This document shows positions 6,558-14,500 of a stretch of DNA of 15,981 nucleotides, piece after piece (the first letter of the stretch is position 1; each line of letters begins with the position of its first letter). The position numbers and the translations under genes are program-made. This DNA comes from Euryarchaeota archaeon UBA58. Lineage in GTDB: Archaea > Thermoplasmatota > Poseidoniia > Poseidoniales > Thalassarchaeaceae. The stretch covers positions 83,152 to 99,132 of the forward strand of contig DAHR01000010.1 in NCBI GenBank assembly GCA_002498525.1, in the 5' to 3' direction. The notes below the pieces were generated by a model, which searched no databases, was not told where the DNA came from, and saw nothing but the letters and a program-made list of their open reading frames with translations.

Positions 6558-8501
6558 GTGGTCAGCGTCAAGGGATGGAATCTGCCGAAGCCGAGAAGCA
6601 CTGGCCCACCGTACGCGACCAAGTCGCAAGTGGTCGCGGTTCTCGAACAGGTCGCGGTTCTTCTCGAGTTGAAGGGCGCGAATCTGTTCAGGACTCGCGC
6701 CTATCAGAATGGCAGCCGAGCCCTCGCTTCGATGGAGGAGGATCTGCTGACTGTGGTTCAGGAGGGTCGTTTGACCCAAGTCAAAGGAATTGGCAAAGGC
6801 ATCAGCGGCCTCGTCACAGAGGCCGTTCTGGAAGGCACTTGGGGCGAGCTCGCAGGATTGTACGACAGCGTGCCCGCTGGCTTGATCGAGATCATCGGAA
6901 TCCCTGGTCTTGGGCCGAAACGCGCGCGCGTCATGTATGAGGAGTTGGGCGTCGATTCGGTCGAATCACTGAAGGCAGCCTGCGAGATGGGTCACATCGC
7001 TCCGCTGGCTGGCTTTGGCGACAAGAGCCAGCAGAAATATCTTGATGGAATCGAATTGCTGCGACGCTATCAAGGCCGAAGTAGAATGGATATCGGTTTG
7101 ACCTTCGGGCGCGCGTTCGAGGCTCGCATCGCAGCTGTTCCGGGGGTTGTGAAGGCACAATTAGCGGGCAGCGCGAGACGGCGTCGCGAGACTATCGGCG
7201 ACCTCGACATAGTCGCTGCGGCTTTGCCCGAAGACCACGATTCGGTGATCGAGTCGATTCTCTCTTTCCCCGGTATCGCTGAAGTCAAGGGTCATGGTGA
7301 ATCGAAAGTCAGCCTGATTCTCGAGCAGGAGATGCTCGCCGCCGCAAGTGGCGGCGGCAGCATGGATGCTCAGTTGGTCGAGGCGATGATGGAGCGCAGT
7401 GCTGATGCGACCATCGATGCGCAGGTCCGCATCGTCGCCCCCGAGACTTTCCCCTTCACACTGGCCTACTTCACCGGCTCGAAGGAGCACAACATCCGCC
7501 TGCGCCAATTGGCTATCGACAAGGGTCTTCGACTCAACGAGTTCGGCTTATTCTCCGAGGAGGCAGCCGGCGAGGCGATCGGCATGGAGGCTGCCAAACA
7601 CACTCTGCCATGCACCGACGAGGCCGACATCTATCGCCATCTCGGCCTCGAGTGGGTCACGCCCGAACTCCGCGAGGATATGGGCGAGGTCGAAGCCGCA
7701 ACCATCGGCGCCAGCGCAGGCTTACCCAATCTCATCGAAACCTCCGACCTGCGCGGCGCCCTGCACAATCACACCATCGCCTCCGACGGCGTCAACACCC
7801 TCGAAGAGATGGCCGCAGCCGCGCAGGCACTCGGTTGGCAATACCTCGGCATCGCCGACCATTCAGAGGTCCTCAACATCGGCGGTCGCCAGATCGGCGT
7901 CCCAGCCGATGGAATTCCAGCCCAAGCGAAGATGATTCAGACCCTCAACGAGACTTGGGCCGACGCTGGCACGGATTTCCGCATCTTCCACGGCTCCGAG
8001 TGCGACATCCTCGTCGATGGCGCACTCGACTACCCTGATTCGACCCGACGATCACTCTCACACATCGTCGGCTCGGTTCACGCTCTCGGCAGCTGGCGCG
8101 GACGCGACGAGATAGCCAACACAGAAGCGCTCATCCGCGCCATCGAAAACCCGACTTTCACCATTCTAGGCCACCCCACAGGACGCATCCTACAAGGCCG
8201 CGAAGGTTTCCCAGTCGACATGCACGCAATCCTGCGAAGAATGGGCGAGTTGAACGCGGAGGGTCAACTGAAGGCAGTTGAAATCAACGCTTCACCATAC
8301 CGGCTTGACCTCGATTGGAGACTTTGCAAGTACGCGAAGGAGCAGGGTGTACCGGTTTGTATCAATCCAGATGCGCATGATACTGAGGGTTTGAGGGACG
8401 TCTGGTACGGCATCCAGGTGGCTCGAAAGGGCTGGCTTGAGGCTGTTGATGTCCTGAATACGCGCAGTGGAGTTGAGTTGCAAGCACTCTTGGGGCTCTG
8501 A
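6558..8501 (+). CDS. polX: Family X DNA polymerase with C-terminal PHP domain (PolX)
   Basis: 647 aa, typical bacterial/archaeal PolX architecture for gap-filling base-excision repair. Domains: an N-terminal helix-hairpin-helix 8-kDa-like region (about 22-170, including KGIGKGI and GIPGLGPKRA); a nucleotidyltransferase palm with G-S-A-R-R-R and G-D215-L-D217 (two catalytic Asp) plus the FTGSKEHN thumb signature at 305-312; and a PHP domain (about 398-647) with H403-x-H405, D410, D434-H435, E481, H508, H539 and D605-x-H607. PHP metal ligands appear complete, so 3'-5' exonuclease or AP-site activity is plausible. The third palm carboxylate is missing: the strand expected to read D-[LI]-R reads Q289-V-R. 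The start is GTG 6558 (an in-frame stop lies just upstream) without a clear ribosome site. The gene heads a cluster with a small membrane protein and endonuclease III. Confidence 0.95.
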   Translation: MVSVKGWNLPKPRSTGPPYATKSQVVAVLEQVAVLLELKGANLFRTRAYQNGSRALASMEEDLLTVVQEGRLTQVKGIGKGISGLVTEAVLEGTWGELAGLYDSVPAGLIEIIGIPGLGPKRARVMYEELGVDSVESLKAACEMGHIAPLAGFGDKSQQKYLDGIELLRRYQGRSRMDIGLTFGRAFEARIAAVPGVVKAQLAGSARRRRETIGDLDIVAAALPEDHDSVIESILSFPGIAEVKGHGESKVSLILEQEMLAAASGGGSMDAQLVEAMMERSADATIDAQVRIVAPETFPFTLAYFTGSKEHNIRLRQLAIDKGLRLNEFGLFSEEAAGEAIGMEAAKHTLPCTDEADIYRHLGLEWVTPELREDMGEVEAATIGASAGLPNLIETSDLRGALHNHTIASDGVNTLEEMAAAAQALGWQYLGIADHSEVLNIGGRQIGVPADGIPAQAKMIQTLNETWADAGTDFRIFHGSECDILVDGALDYPDSTRRSLSHIVGSVHALGSWRGRDEIANTEALIRAIENPTFTILGHPTGRILQGREGFPVDMHAILRRMGELNAEGQLKAVEINASPYRLDLDWRLCKYAKEQGVPVCINPDAHDTEGLRDVWYGIQVARKGWLEAVDVLNTRSGVELQALLGL

Positions 8502-8537
8502 CGAGAGGTTGATGATGCACAAGCGCGAGGGCTGGAC

Positions 8538-8744
8538 ATGCAGAAGATGCGCGCGGTGGTTTTCGGAGCAGTATCGATCTTTCCGGCGCTATTCATCGGA
8601 ATGATGGTCTACGTGCTGCTGGGCGGCGAGACCGAATTCCCCGAATGGGAGGTTTGGATGTACGGTCCTTGCTACTTGCTTCCGTCCCTGATCGTCGTCG
8701 GCTCCTTCCTCATCGGGCTGAGCGAGCAGGAGGATGCTCGGTGA
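8538..8744 (+). CDS. Small two-helix membrane protein in repair cluster
   Basis: 68 aa with two hydrophobic helices (about residues 5-29 and 41-61) joined by a short acidic/aromatic loop (GGETEFPEWEVW) and ending in a polar S-E-Q-E-D tail. ATG 8538 has a GAGG at 8527-8530 with 7-nt spacing. The stop codon TGA (8742-8744) shares its last base with the ATG of the endonuclease III gene, and the AGGAGG at 8728-8733 that serves that gene lies inside this one. This indicates real translation and coupling. It sits 36 nt after polX. No family recognised. Confidence 0.7.
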   Translation: MQKMRAVVFGAVSIFPALFIGMMVYVLLGGETEFPEWEVWMYGPCYLLPSLIVVGSFLIGLSEQEDAR

Positions 8745-9388
8745 TGCGGCGAGCGGAGCGGGCGGACAGAATCGGAGCCCAACTCGACGAATTATATCCG
8801 ACTACTCCCATTCCGCTCGACCACGTCGATCCATACACTCTTCTGGTCGCTGTGATGCTGTCAGCGCAGACCACTGACAAGAAGGTGAATCAGGTCACTC
8901 CGGCTCTGTTCGCTGCTGCTGATTCGCCGACCGGAATGGCTGCGCTGGAGGTTGAAGAAATTCTCGGGATCATCCGCGAAATCGGCCTCGCGCCGACCAA
9001 GGCGCGAAACCTGAAGCGGATGGCAGAACAGATTCTGGAGGGTGGAGGCGAGGTGATTCCCGATTGGGATTTCCTTGAGTCGCTGGCCGGAGTCGGTCAC
9101 AAGACGGCCAGCGTTGTTATGGCTCAGGCATTCGGCATTCCGGCATTCGCCGTCGACACCCACATCCATCGCTTGGCGGCGCGCTGGGGCTTGTCGAGTG
9201 GGAGGAACGTGGTGCAGACAGAGAGGGATCTGAAGGCGGTCTTCACTGAGGATTCCTGGATTCGCCGGCACCTGCAGATCATCTATTTCGGGCGCGAATA
9301 TTGCCCCGCGCGCAATCACGATATGACTGCATGCACTATTTGCAGCTGGGCGGCTACGAAGAAGCGTATTCGCGAAGAGATGGGCTGA
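8744..9388 (+). CDS. nth: Endonuclease III (DNA glycosylase/AP lyase)
   Basis: 214-aa HhH-GPD glycosylase that removes oxidised pyrimidines and nicks AP sites. The helix-hairpin-helix LAGVGHKTA carries the catalytic Lys120, and AVDTHIHR carries Asp138, both at the same numbers as in the E. coli enzyme. The substrate-facing MLSAQTTDKKV segment (residues 38-48) is also typical. The C-terminal Fe-S loop is atypical: Cys187, Cys197 and Cys200 (C-x9-C-x2-C) are present instead of C-x6-C-x2-C-x5-C, and no fourth Cys follows. I start at ATG 8744 (AGGAGG 10 nt upstream; an adjacent GTG at 8741 would give 7-nt spacing). It is translationally coupled to the small membrane protein, downstream of polX. 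Confidence 0.95.
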   Translation: MRRAERADRIGAQLDELYPTTPIPLDHVDPYTLLVAVMLSAQTTDKKVNQVTPALFAAADSPTGMAALEVEEILGIIREIGLAPTKARNLKRMAEQILEGGGEVIPDWDFLESLAGVGHKTASVVMAQAFGIPAFAVDTHIHRLAARWGLSSGRNVVQTERDLKAVFTEDSWIRRHLQIIYFGREYCPARNHDMTACTICSWAATKKRIREEMG

Positions 9389-9401
9389 GTGCAGCCAAAA
9401 T

Positions 9402-9734
9402 CTAACTTCTGAAAATGAGCAGTCCACCTGCTCCAACTAGGATTACTCCTAGACTGAGGAGAGGGGTCTGCAAGCTGGCGACTGTGGCTCTTGTATCGCG
9501 CCCATTCTCGCATTCACCATCGTCCCAACCGGTGATTTGACCGATTTGACCGGTTGTGCTGTCACAATTCTCTTCCAACTCCGAGTCGATGTAATCGACC
9601 ATCATACCCGCACCAATCCAACCTAGAATAGCGAGGAATCCGATGATCAATGAGAGTGTACCTCCGAAGGTGCCGAGCTTTGCCATGAGGTCGGGCGCTC
9701 GACCATCTCTCTTGAATCCTCGCGGTACGAGCAT
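9402..9734 (-). CDS. Small membrane protein with exposed loop
   Basis: 110 aa. Two hydrophobic segments (about 20-46 and 89-108) flank a polar, acidic loop of about 40 residues with two cysteines (E-E-N-C-D and D-G-E-C-E), which could form a disulfide if the loop is extracytoplasmic. A short N-terminal polar stretch has R/K residues. No family recognised. Start uncertain: ATG 9734 or the internal ATG 9686, which directly precedes AKLGTFGG. It converges with nth (13 nt) and diverges from the peroxiredoxin gene. Confidence 0.55.
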   Translation of the reverse strand: MLVPRGFKRDGRAPDLMAKLGTFGGTLSLIIGFLAILGWIGAGMMVDYIDSELEENCDSTTGQIGQITGWDDGECENGRDTRATVASLQTPLLSLGVILVGAGGLLIFRS

Positions 9735-9778
9735 TCTTCATACTTCGAGTCATGGCGTTGGCCGTGGAGGAACAATGG

Positions 9779-10249
9779 GTGACATTGGAGGTCGGTGAGA
9801 AAGCACCTGATTTCGAGGCTGAATTGACCGACGGTTCGACTATTCGATTGTCTGAGGTTCTCGCAGGCGGACAGAGTGTCATCCTCTATTTCTACCCAAA
9901 GGATTCGACACCGGGATGCACCACGCAGGCTTGTGATTTCAGAGATGAATTCGAGGCTTTCGAGGCTGCAGGTTACCGTGTTTTCGGGGTCTCGAAAGAC
10001 TCGGCCAGATCCCATGAGAGATTCATCACAAAGCATGGATTGAACTTCGAATTGATCGTCGATTCAGAGATCGTTCTGCATCGGCTCTACGGCGTCTGGC
10101 GTGAGAAAATGAACTATGGGCGAACATATCTCGGGGTTTCGCGCTCGACTTTCGTCATCGATACCGACGGTACTCTGGTTTCGGTTGGCTACAATGTCCG
10201 CGCCAAGGGGCATGTCGAGCGATTGATGCGTGAATTGGGCGTTGAGTGA
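9779..10249 (+). CDS. bcp: Bcp-type peroxiredoxin (thioredoxin-dependent peroxidase)
   Basis: 156-aa peroxiredoxin of the Bcp/PrxQ class, reducing H2O2 and organic hydroperoxides in the cytosol. Numbered from GTG 9779, YFYPKDSTPGCTTQACDFRD contains the peroxidatic Cys47 (P-G-C-T-T) and a resolving Cys52 five residues later, the atypical 2-Cys Bcp pattern. Downstream V-S-K-D-S, then S-R-S-T-F-V-I-D-x-D-G complete the family signature. I chose GTG 9779 because GGAGG at 9766-9770 lies 8 nt upstream and the resulting start (MTLEVGEKAPDF) matches the family; ATG 9752 would add nine residues. The TGA stop overlaps the ATG of the flavin-reductase-like gene, so the two form a coupled redox pair. Confidence 0.95.
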   Translation: MTLEVGEKAPDFEAELTDGSTIRLSEVLAGGQSVILYFYPKDSTPGCTTQACDFRDEFEAFEAAGYRVFGVSKDSARSHERFITKHGLNFELIVDSEIVLHRLYGVWREKMNYGRTYLGVSRSTFVIDTDGTLVSVGYNVRAKGHVERLMRELGVE

Positions 10250-11094
10250 TGGGTATGGATATCGAGCAGAGACGAGGCATCGTCGAGCGTTATCTGCGAC
10301 GTTGCGTGACATATTCTGATGCCTCGATAGAGCGCAAGATTGCTCGCGGTGAGGATGCGGCGGAAATCGCTCGCTGGCAGGCATATCGAGAGTTCACCGC
10401 TTACTCTGTTGGGGAGATCGCCGCGGGTGTTCTCGATTCTTGGCTGACCGATGATGACTTCGATTCACAACCGGGAAGCTCGCCACTCTTGGGTGGGGAG
10501 ACTGTGAGCATCGATTTGGCTGGTTTGGACCATACGAGTCGACGGAATTGGTTGGCTGGCTTGTTGATGCCCCGCCCCGTCGTGCTCATCGCAACCACTT
10601 CTCGATCGGGGGTCGAGAACCTCGCACCGATGTCTTCGGTGAATGTGGTTTCAAACTCGCCAGCGCTGCTGGCGATGGCTCTCTCTGTGGATATCGAGGC
10701 CCGGCCTCGCGACACTCTGGTGAATCTACGCGAGGCGGGTGTCGGTGCCACGGCGACAATCTTTGTTCTGCCAGCTGATTACGATGCGGCACAGGCAGTC
10801 GCCGATACCGCTGCACCGCTGAGCGAGGAAGAGTCAGAGTGGGATCTGGTGAATGGCGAGCCACCGCTTCTGACCGGAGCGCTTGCCGCGATCGACTGCA
10901 GATTGGTGGAACTTCACCCATTGCCTGCAGGCGCCTCGGGTACGCTGGTGATTCTCTCAGCGAACAGCATACTCATTCCAGACGGAGTCGGCTCCGATTC
11001 GCTTCCGTCCAAACTCTTCCAGATCGATTTCAACAGCCTCGGCCCTGGACCCGACGAGCGCGCATGGCGTCACAACCTGGATTCTCCGGATTGA
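10249..11094 (+). CDS. Flavin-reductase-like split-barrel protein with N-terminal helical domain
   Basis: 281 aa. The C-terminal part (about 95-281) resembles the FMN-binding flavin reductase/flavoredoxin split barrel: MPRPVVLIATTSRSGVENLAPMSS, then a conserved-looking R-P-R-D-T-L-V-N-L. Such proteins bind FMN and transfer electrons from NAD(P)H or a redox protein. The first 75 or so residues are a charged, helical region (TYSDASIERKIARG, WQAYREFTAYSVGEI) that does not belong to the barrel and that I do not recognise. The ATG shares its A with the stop of the peroxiredoxin gene (TGATG at 10247-10251); another ATG follows two codons later. The last 25 bases overlap the converging SepF-like gene. 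Family assignment is good; partner and substrate unknown. Confidence 0.75.
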   Translation: MGMDIEQRRGIVERYLRRCVTYSDASIERKIARGEDAAEIARWQAYREFTAYSVGEIAAGVLDSWLTDDDFDSQPGSSPLLGGETVSIDLAGLDHTSRRNWLAGLLMPRPVVLIATTSRSGVENLAPMSSVNVVSNSPALLAMALSVDIEARPRDTLVNLREAGVGATATIFVLPADYDAAQAVADTAAPLSEEESEWDLVNGEPPLLTGALAAIDCRLVELHPLPAGASGTLVILSANSILIPDGVGSDSLPSKLFQIDFNSLGPGPDERAWRHNLDSPD

Positions 11095-11567
11095 TTCCCA
11101 TCCTCGGAGAGCTGACCCCACTTCGCCATGCCAAGAAGATGTTTCTCAGTATCGACACGCATGTTCCGACCAGCGATCATCAACAGCGTGTCGGCCTCAT
11201 TCAAGGCGAAGACCGGCAAGCCCGACTGCTCACCAAGAGTCTGGATCCGGCGACGGCAGACCTCCTGTTGACTGGGCATGTGAACCAATGATCCAAGGTC
11301 GGCGATGATCAGATCACCAGCTGTCAATCGGACCTCCATGCCGTGAAGATTGAGGCGATGCAGATCATCGGGTTTGACATAGTGAACGAAGCGTTCTGGT
11401 TTAGACATCATCCGCTTCGTGCGATCCTCCCAGCGCGGTTCACCAAAATCGTGGAATGAATCATTCTTCTGAGGACCAGGGTCGGCAGAACGCTTCGGCC
11501 TCGTCACCGCGGGAGAAGCAGCCTTCGAAGGATCTGGTAATCCGAGCAATCGGAAGAGGTTGACCAC
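11070..11567 (-). CDS. sepF: SepF-like cell-division protein (FtsZ membrane anchor candidate)
   Basis: 165 aa from GTG 11567. The first dozen residues (MVNLFRLLGLP) form a short amphipathic stretch like the membrane-targeting helix of SepF. A disordered Pro/Ser/charged linker runs to about residue 58. The C-terminal core (about 60-150) aligns in pattern with archaeal SepF: V-K-P-D-D-L, then A-G-D-L-I-I-A-D-L-G-S-L (86-94 region, compare G-D-F-V-I-A-D-I-T-x-L of haloarchaeal SepF), a helix, and a final strand with L-L-M-I-A-G. The known role of archaeal SepF is to anchor FtsZ rings to the membrane. The gene begins 8 nt after the stop of the giant surface protein, so the two are probably one transcript. 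The assignment is from memory of family patterns. Confidence 0.65.
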   Translation of the reverse strand: MVNLFRLLGLPDPSKAASPAVTRPKRSADPGPQKNDSFHDFGEPRWEDRTKRMMSKPERFVHYVKPDDLHRLNLHGMEVRLTAGDLIIADLGSLVHMPSQQEVCRRRIQTLGEQSGLPVFALNEADTLLMIAGRNMRVDTEKHLLGMAKWGQLSEDGNQSGESRL

Positions 11568-11575
11568 GGCTTGGG

Positions 11576-14500
11576 CTACTCTTCCTCATCCATGAGTGCT
11601 TCGCTCTGTTCATCGGCGAGATCGCCATTCGCGTCGTCTTCATCGTCCGCCGAATCCTGATCTTCATCATCTGCTTCCGAACTCTGGTCAGTTTCTCCTT
11701 CGACGTCTCCCGAATCATCTGTCAAATCATCGAGGAAATCACTGACATCGACGCTCTCGCCGCTGATTTCCTCGTATTCCTCATCCAGCGCAGTCTTCTC
11801 GATGACCGGCGCTCCCTCAGCCTCTGAAGCGACCGCCTCTGATTCTTCGGCATTGGCCGAATCTTCTTGGAGATCAGTTTCCTCTTCTGTTTCTTCGAGT
11901 CTCTTGACACGTCTCTTCTTGGCATCCTCGCTGAATGGGTCGTACTCTGGATCATCGAAGGCATCGTCCATCGAGACAAGCCTGCCCCTACGTGCTCCTG
12001 CTGGCGCCTCGACAAGGTCCTTCGGCTTGCGAAGCCGCATCGAGAGAACTCCTCCGAGAGCGGCGATGACTACAATCAGAAGGATGACTAATCCATAGGG
12101 GCGAACCATATCACCGAAACTGAATGCCTTCTTCTCTACATTCACCACCAATAACGTCGAATGACTGGTCGATTCGTCCCAAGCCGTGAGTTTGATTGTT
12201 CGACTTCCAACCCCTTCGGCCTTCCACTCGAACCAGATTCTTTCATCGTCGACATCGTTGGCAGCATTGCCGTCTCCATCACTGTCGACACTGGTATCGA
12301 GGTCCCATGTGTACCTCATATTCGCCATGTCGTGAAACGAATCTGTGGTCAGATTCGCCGACAGGATAACCAGATATCCTTCAATGGGATTCTCGTTACT
12401 AGCCATGGCGTGTGAGGAGGGTTTGACATTGTTCACAGTGATTGGAATCTCTATCATAGCGACTGCTCCATCGTCGTCTGTGGTGTGGAAGATTATGCTT
12501 GATGGAGCCACGGCAGCGTCCGGCCATGATAGAGTCACAGCGATTCCTTCGACATCGCAGTCGTCTGTTGAATTTCCTTCACCGTCAGAATTCGTGCTTG
12601 GATCGAGGTCAAAGCAATTCAGCAGATTCTCCCTATCACCAAGTGTGTCCCAGACATCGATGGTGAGGCTGATTTCGCCATCTTCAGCCACCGGTAATGG
12701 CGGGCTGACTGGAGCAATCGTCGGTGCGAGATTGAAGACTTCGATGGCGACGACCAGAGTCTCAGCGCTCTCGCCATCGTCATCTGTGACAACAAGTGTA
12801 GCGAGATGTACACCAGAGGTGATGTAGACATGTTCTACCGTCGAATAACGACCCGAACTCACTTGGACGAGGCCTGGATGGTCCTCTGCATCGGGCGACC
12901 ATGTGTGAACGAGAGAATCAATATCATTTGATGAATCCTCGGCCGAGCCACGAATCTCTAGCAAGTCCCCTTCGGTAGCGCTGTACATACCACGACTGTC
13001 GGGTAGGAGTTTCGTCGCGCCGTTCCAGATTTCAACCCCTGGATTCCACGGTGCGATATTGGTTACAGAAACGCTGACTCGCTCGATGACAGTATCGCCA
13101 TCATCATCCATTCCAACGACTTCTATGGTGTACTCACCTTCGATCGTGGGCGTCACCGTACAGCGTGAGCTGACTGTGCTGCCCTCTTGACACGAGGTCT
13201 GCCACATTATGTCGACAGGAGCGAATTGATTTCGTGTGTCCATATCGCTCCGCTCGGTCACCTCGAAGGTGATTGGCGAAAGCACCGGAATTGTTTGTGA
13301 TTCTGCTTCAACGGTGATTTCAGGCGGTCTGTTCTGAACGACGATGGTCGTCTCGACTCTATCGAAATCACTCTCTTCATCGGTGACCAAGAGGCTGACT
13401 AGGTATTCACCATCGTCGTTCCATTCATACTCGAATATGCAATCATCTTCGAAGGCGGAGATCGTTGCACCGCTGACCGTCTCGACTTGGAATTCACAAG
13501 AGATTGAACCTCCATCTGGGTCATTCGAAGAGAGTCCATTGAGGGAGATCGTCTGGAGAGTTTTGATTGTCGCCGGTGCGTTCAGAACGGCACTCGGAAG
13601 GCGGCCGATGAAGACAGAGAATGACCCTGCGTTATTGGAGCGGTTGCCATCCTCGGAAATCTCCTCGTTCTCGTCGACGACGAAACTGACAGAAGCGTCC
13701 CCAACTGGCTGTCCAGCCGGTACGTCCCAATCCACTTCAACACGCGCCTCGCCAAGGCTTTGCAGGCTTGGAACGGCACGTGTTGAGCCCACTCCATCGG
13801 GACCTGTGACCCTGATGGTGGTCGCTGGTGAGGTGAGAATTCCACGATTCATCACGGGTACGCTGAATGTCAGGATGTCGTTCGGAATCGCGGTGAATCC
13901 GATGATGGAATTCAGGCTGATTGTTCGATTGTCCCGAGTCCGCTCGACGGTGACTCCAGCCGTGTTTGCGACCAGATCGATAGGATGGACATCCGGGTCG
14001 ATGGTCACCGTCGCAGCCCCGATTTGACTAGCCGAAGGCAGCCAGACGATGATTCCATGACTGCCGAGTTCAGTCCCACCTTCCGAAGCATCGGCCTCGT
14101 CTCCGCTGTTCAAGGCGAAGACGATCTGTCCATTCGTATCGGTTGTCGCTGAGCGAATATCCTCCTCGATTTCATACCTGAATTCGACCGATTGTTCGCT
14201 GACAACTTCACCAGAATTGTCGGTGACAGTGATCGTTGCGTTCATGTCCATGTCAAGAGGTGAGAGTTGGTATTCGATGTCTAGATCCAGCGTTCGTGTC
14301 CTCGTGGAGACCTGGTAGAAATTCAGTTCATGCGTCGCGATGAAGCCGATGCTCTCTGTCATCGAGCTCTTGATGTTGTTTCGAATCGCTGGACAGTACC
14401 AGTAATACCCAGTCTCCTCTCCATCACTATCGTAAGTCGTGATGTTGTAAGATTGGCCACAGCCACCGTAATTCACACCTGAATATCCGCGGCTGACTAC

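Noticed and set aside
7399..8038. Two alternate-frame open frames inside polX
   Set aside because: They overlap the conserved palm and PHP motifs of PolX and give Arg/Ser/Pro-rich translations without any domain.
9752..9778. ATG 9752 as the peroxiredoxin start
   Set aside because: It has no ribosome site, whereas GTG 9779 has GGAGG at 8-nt spacing and the family-typical N-terminus.
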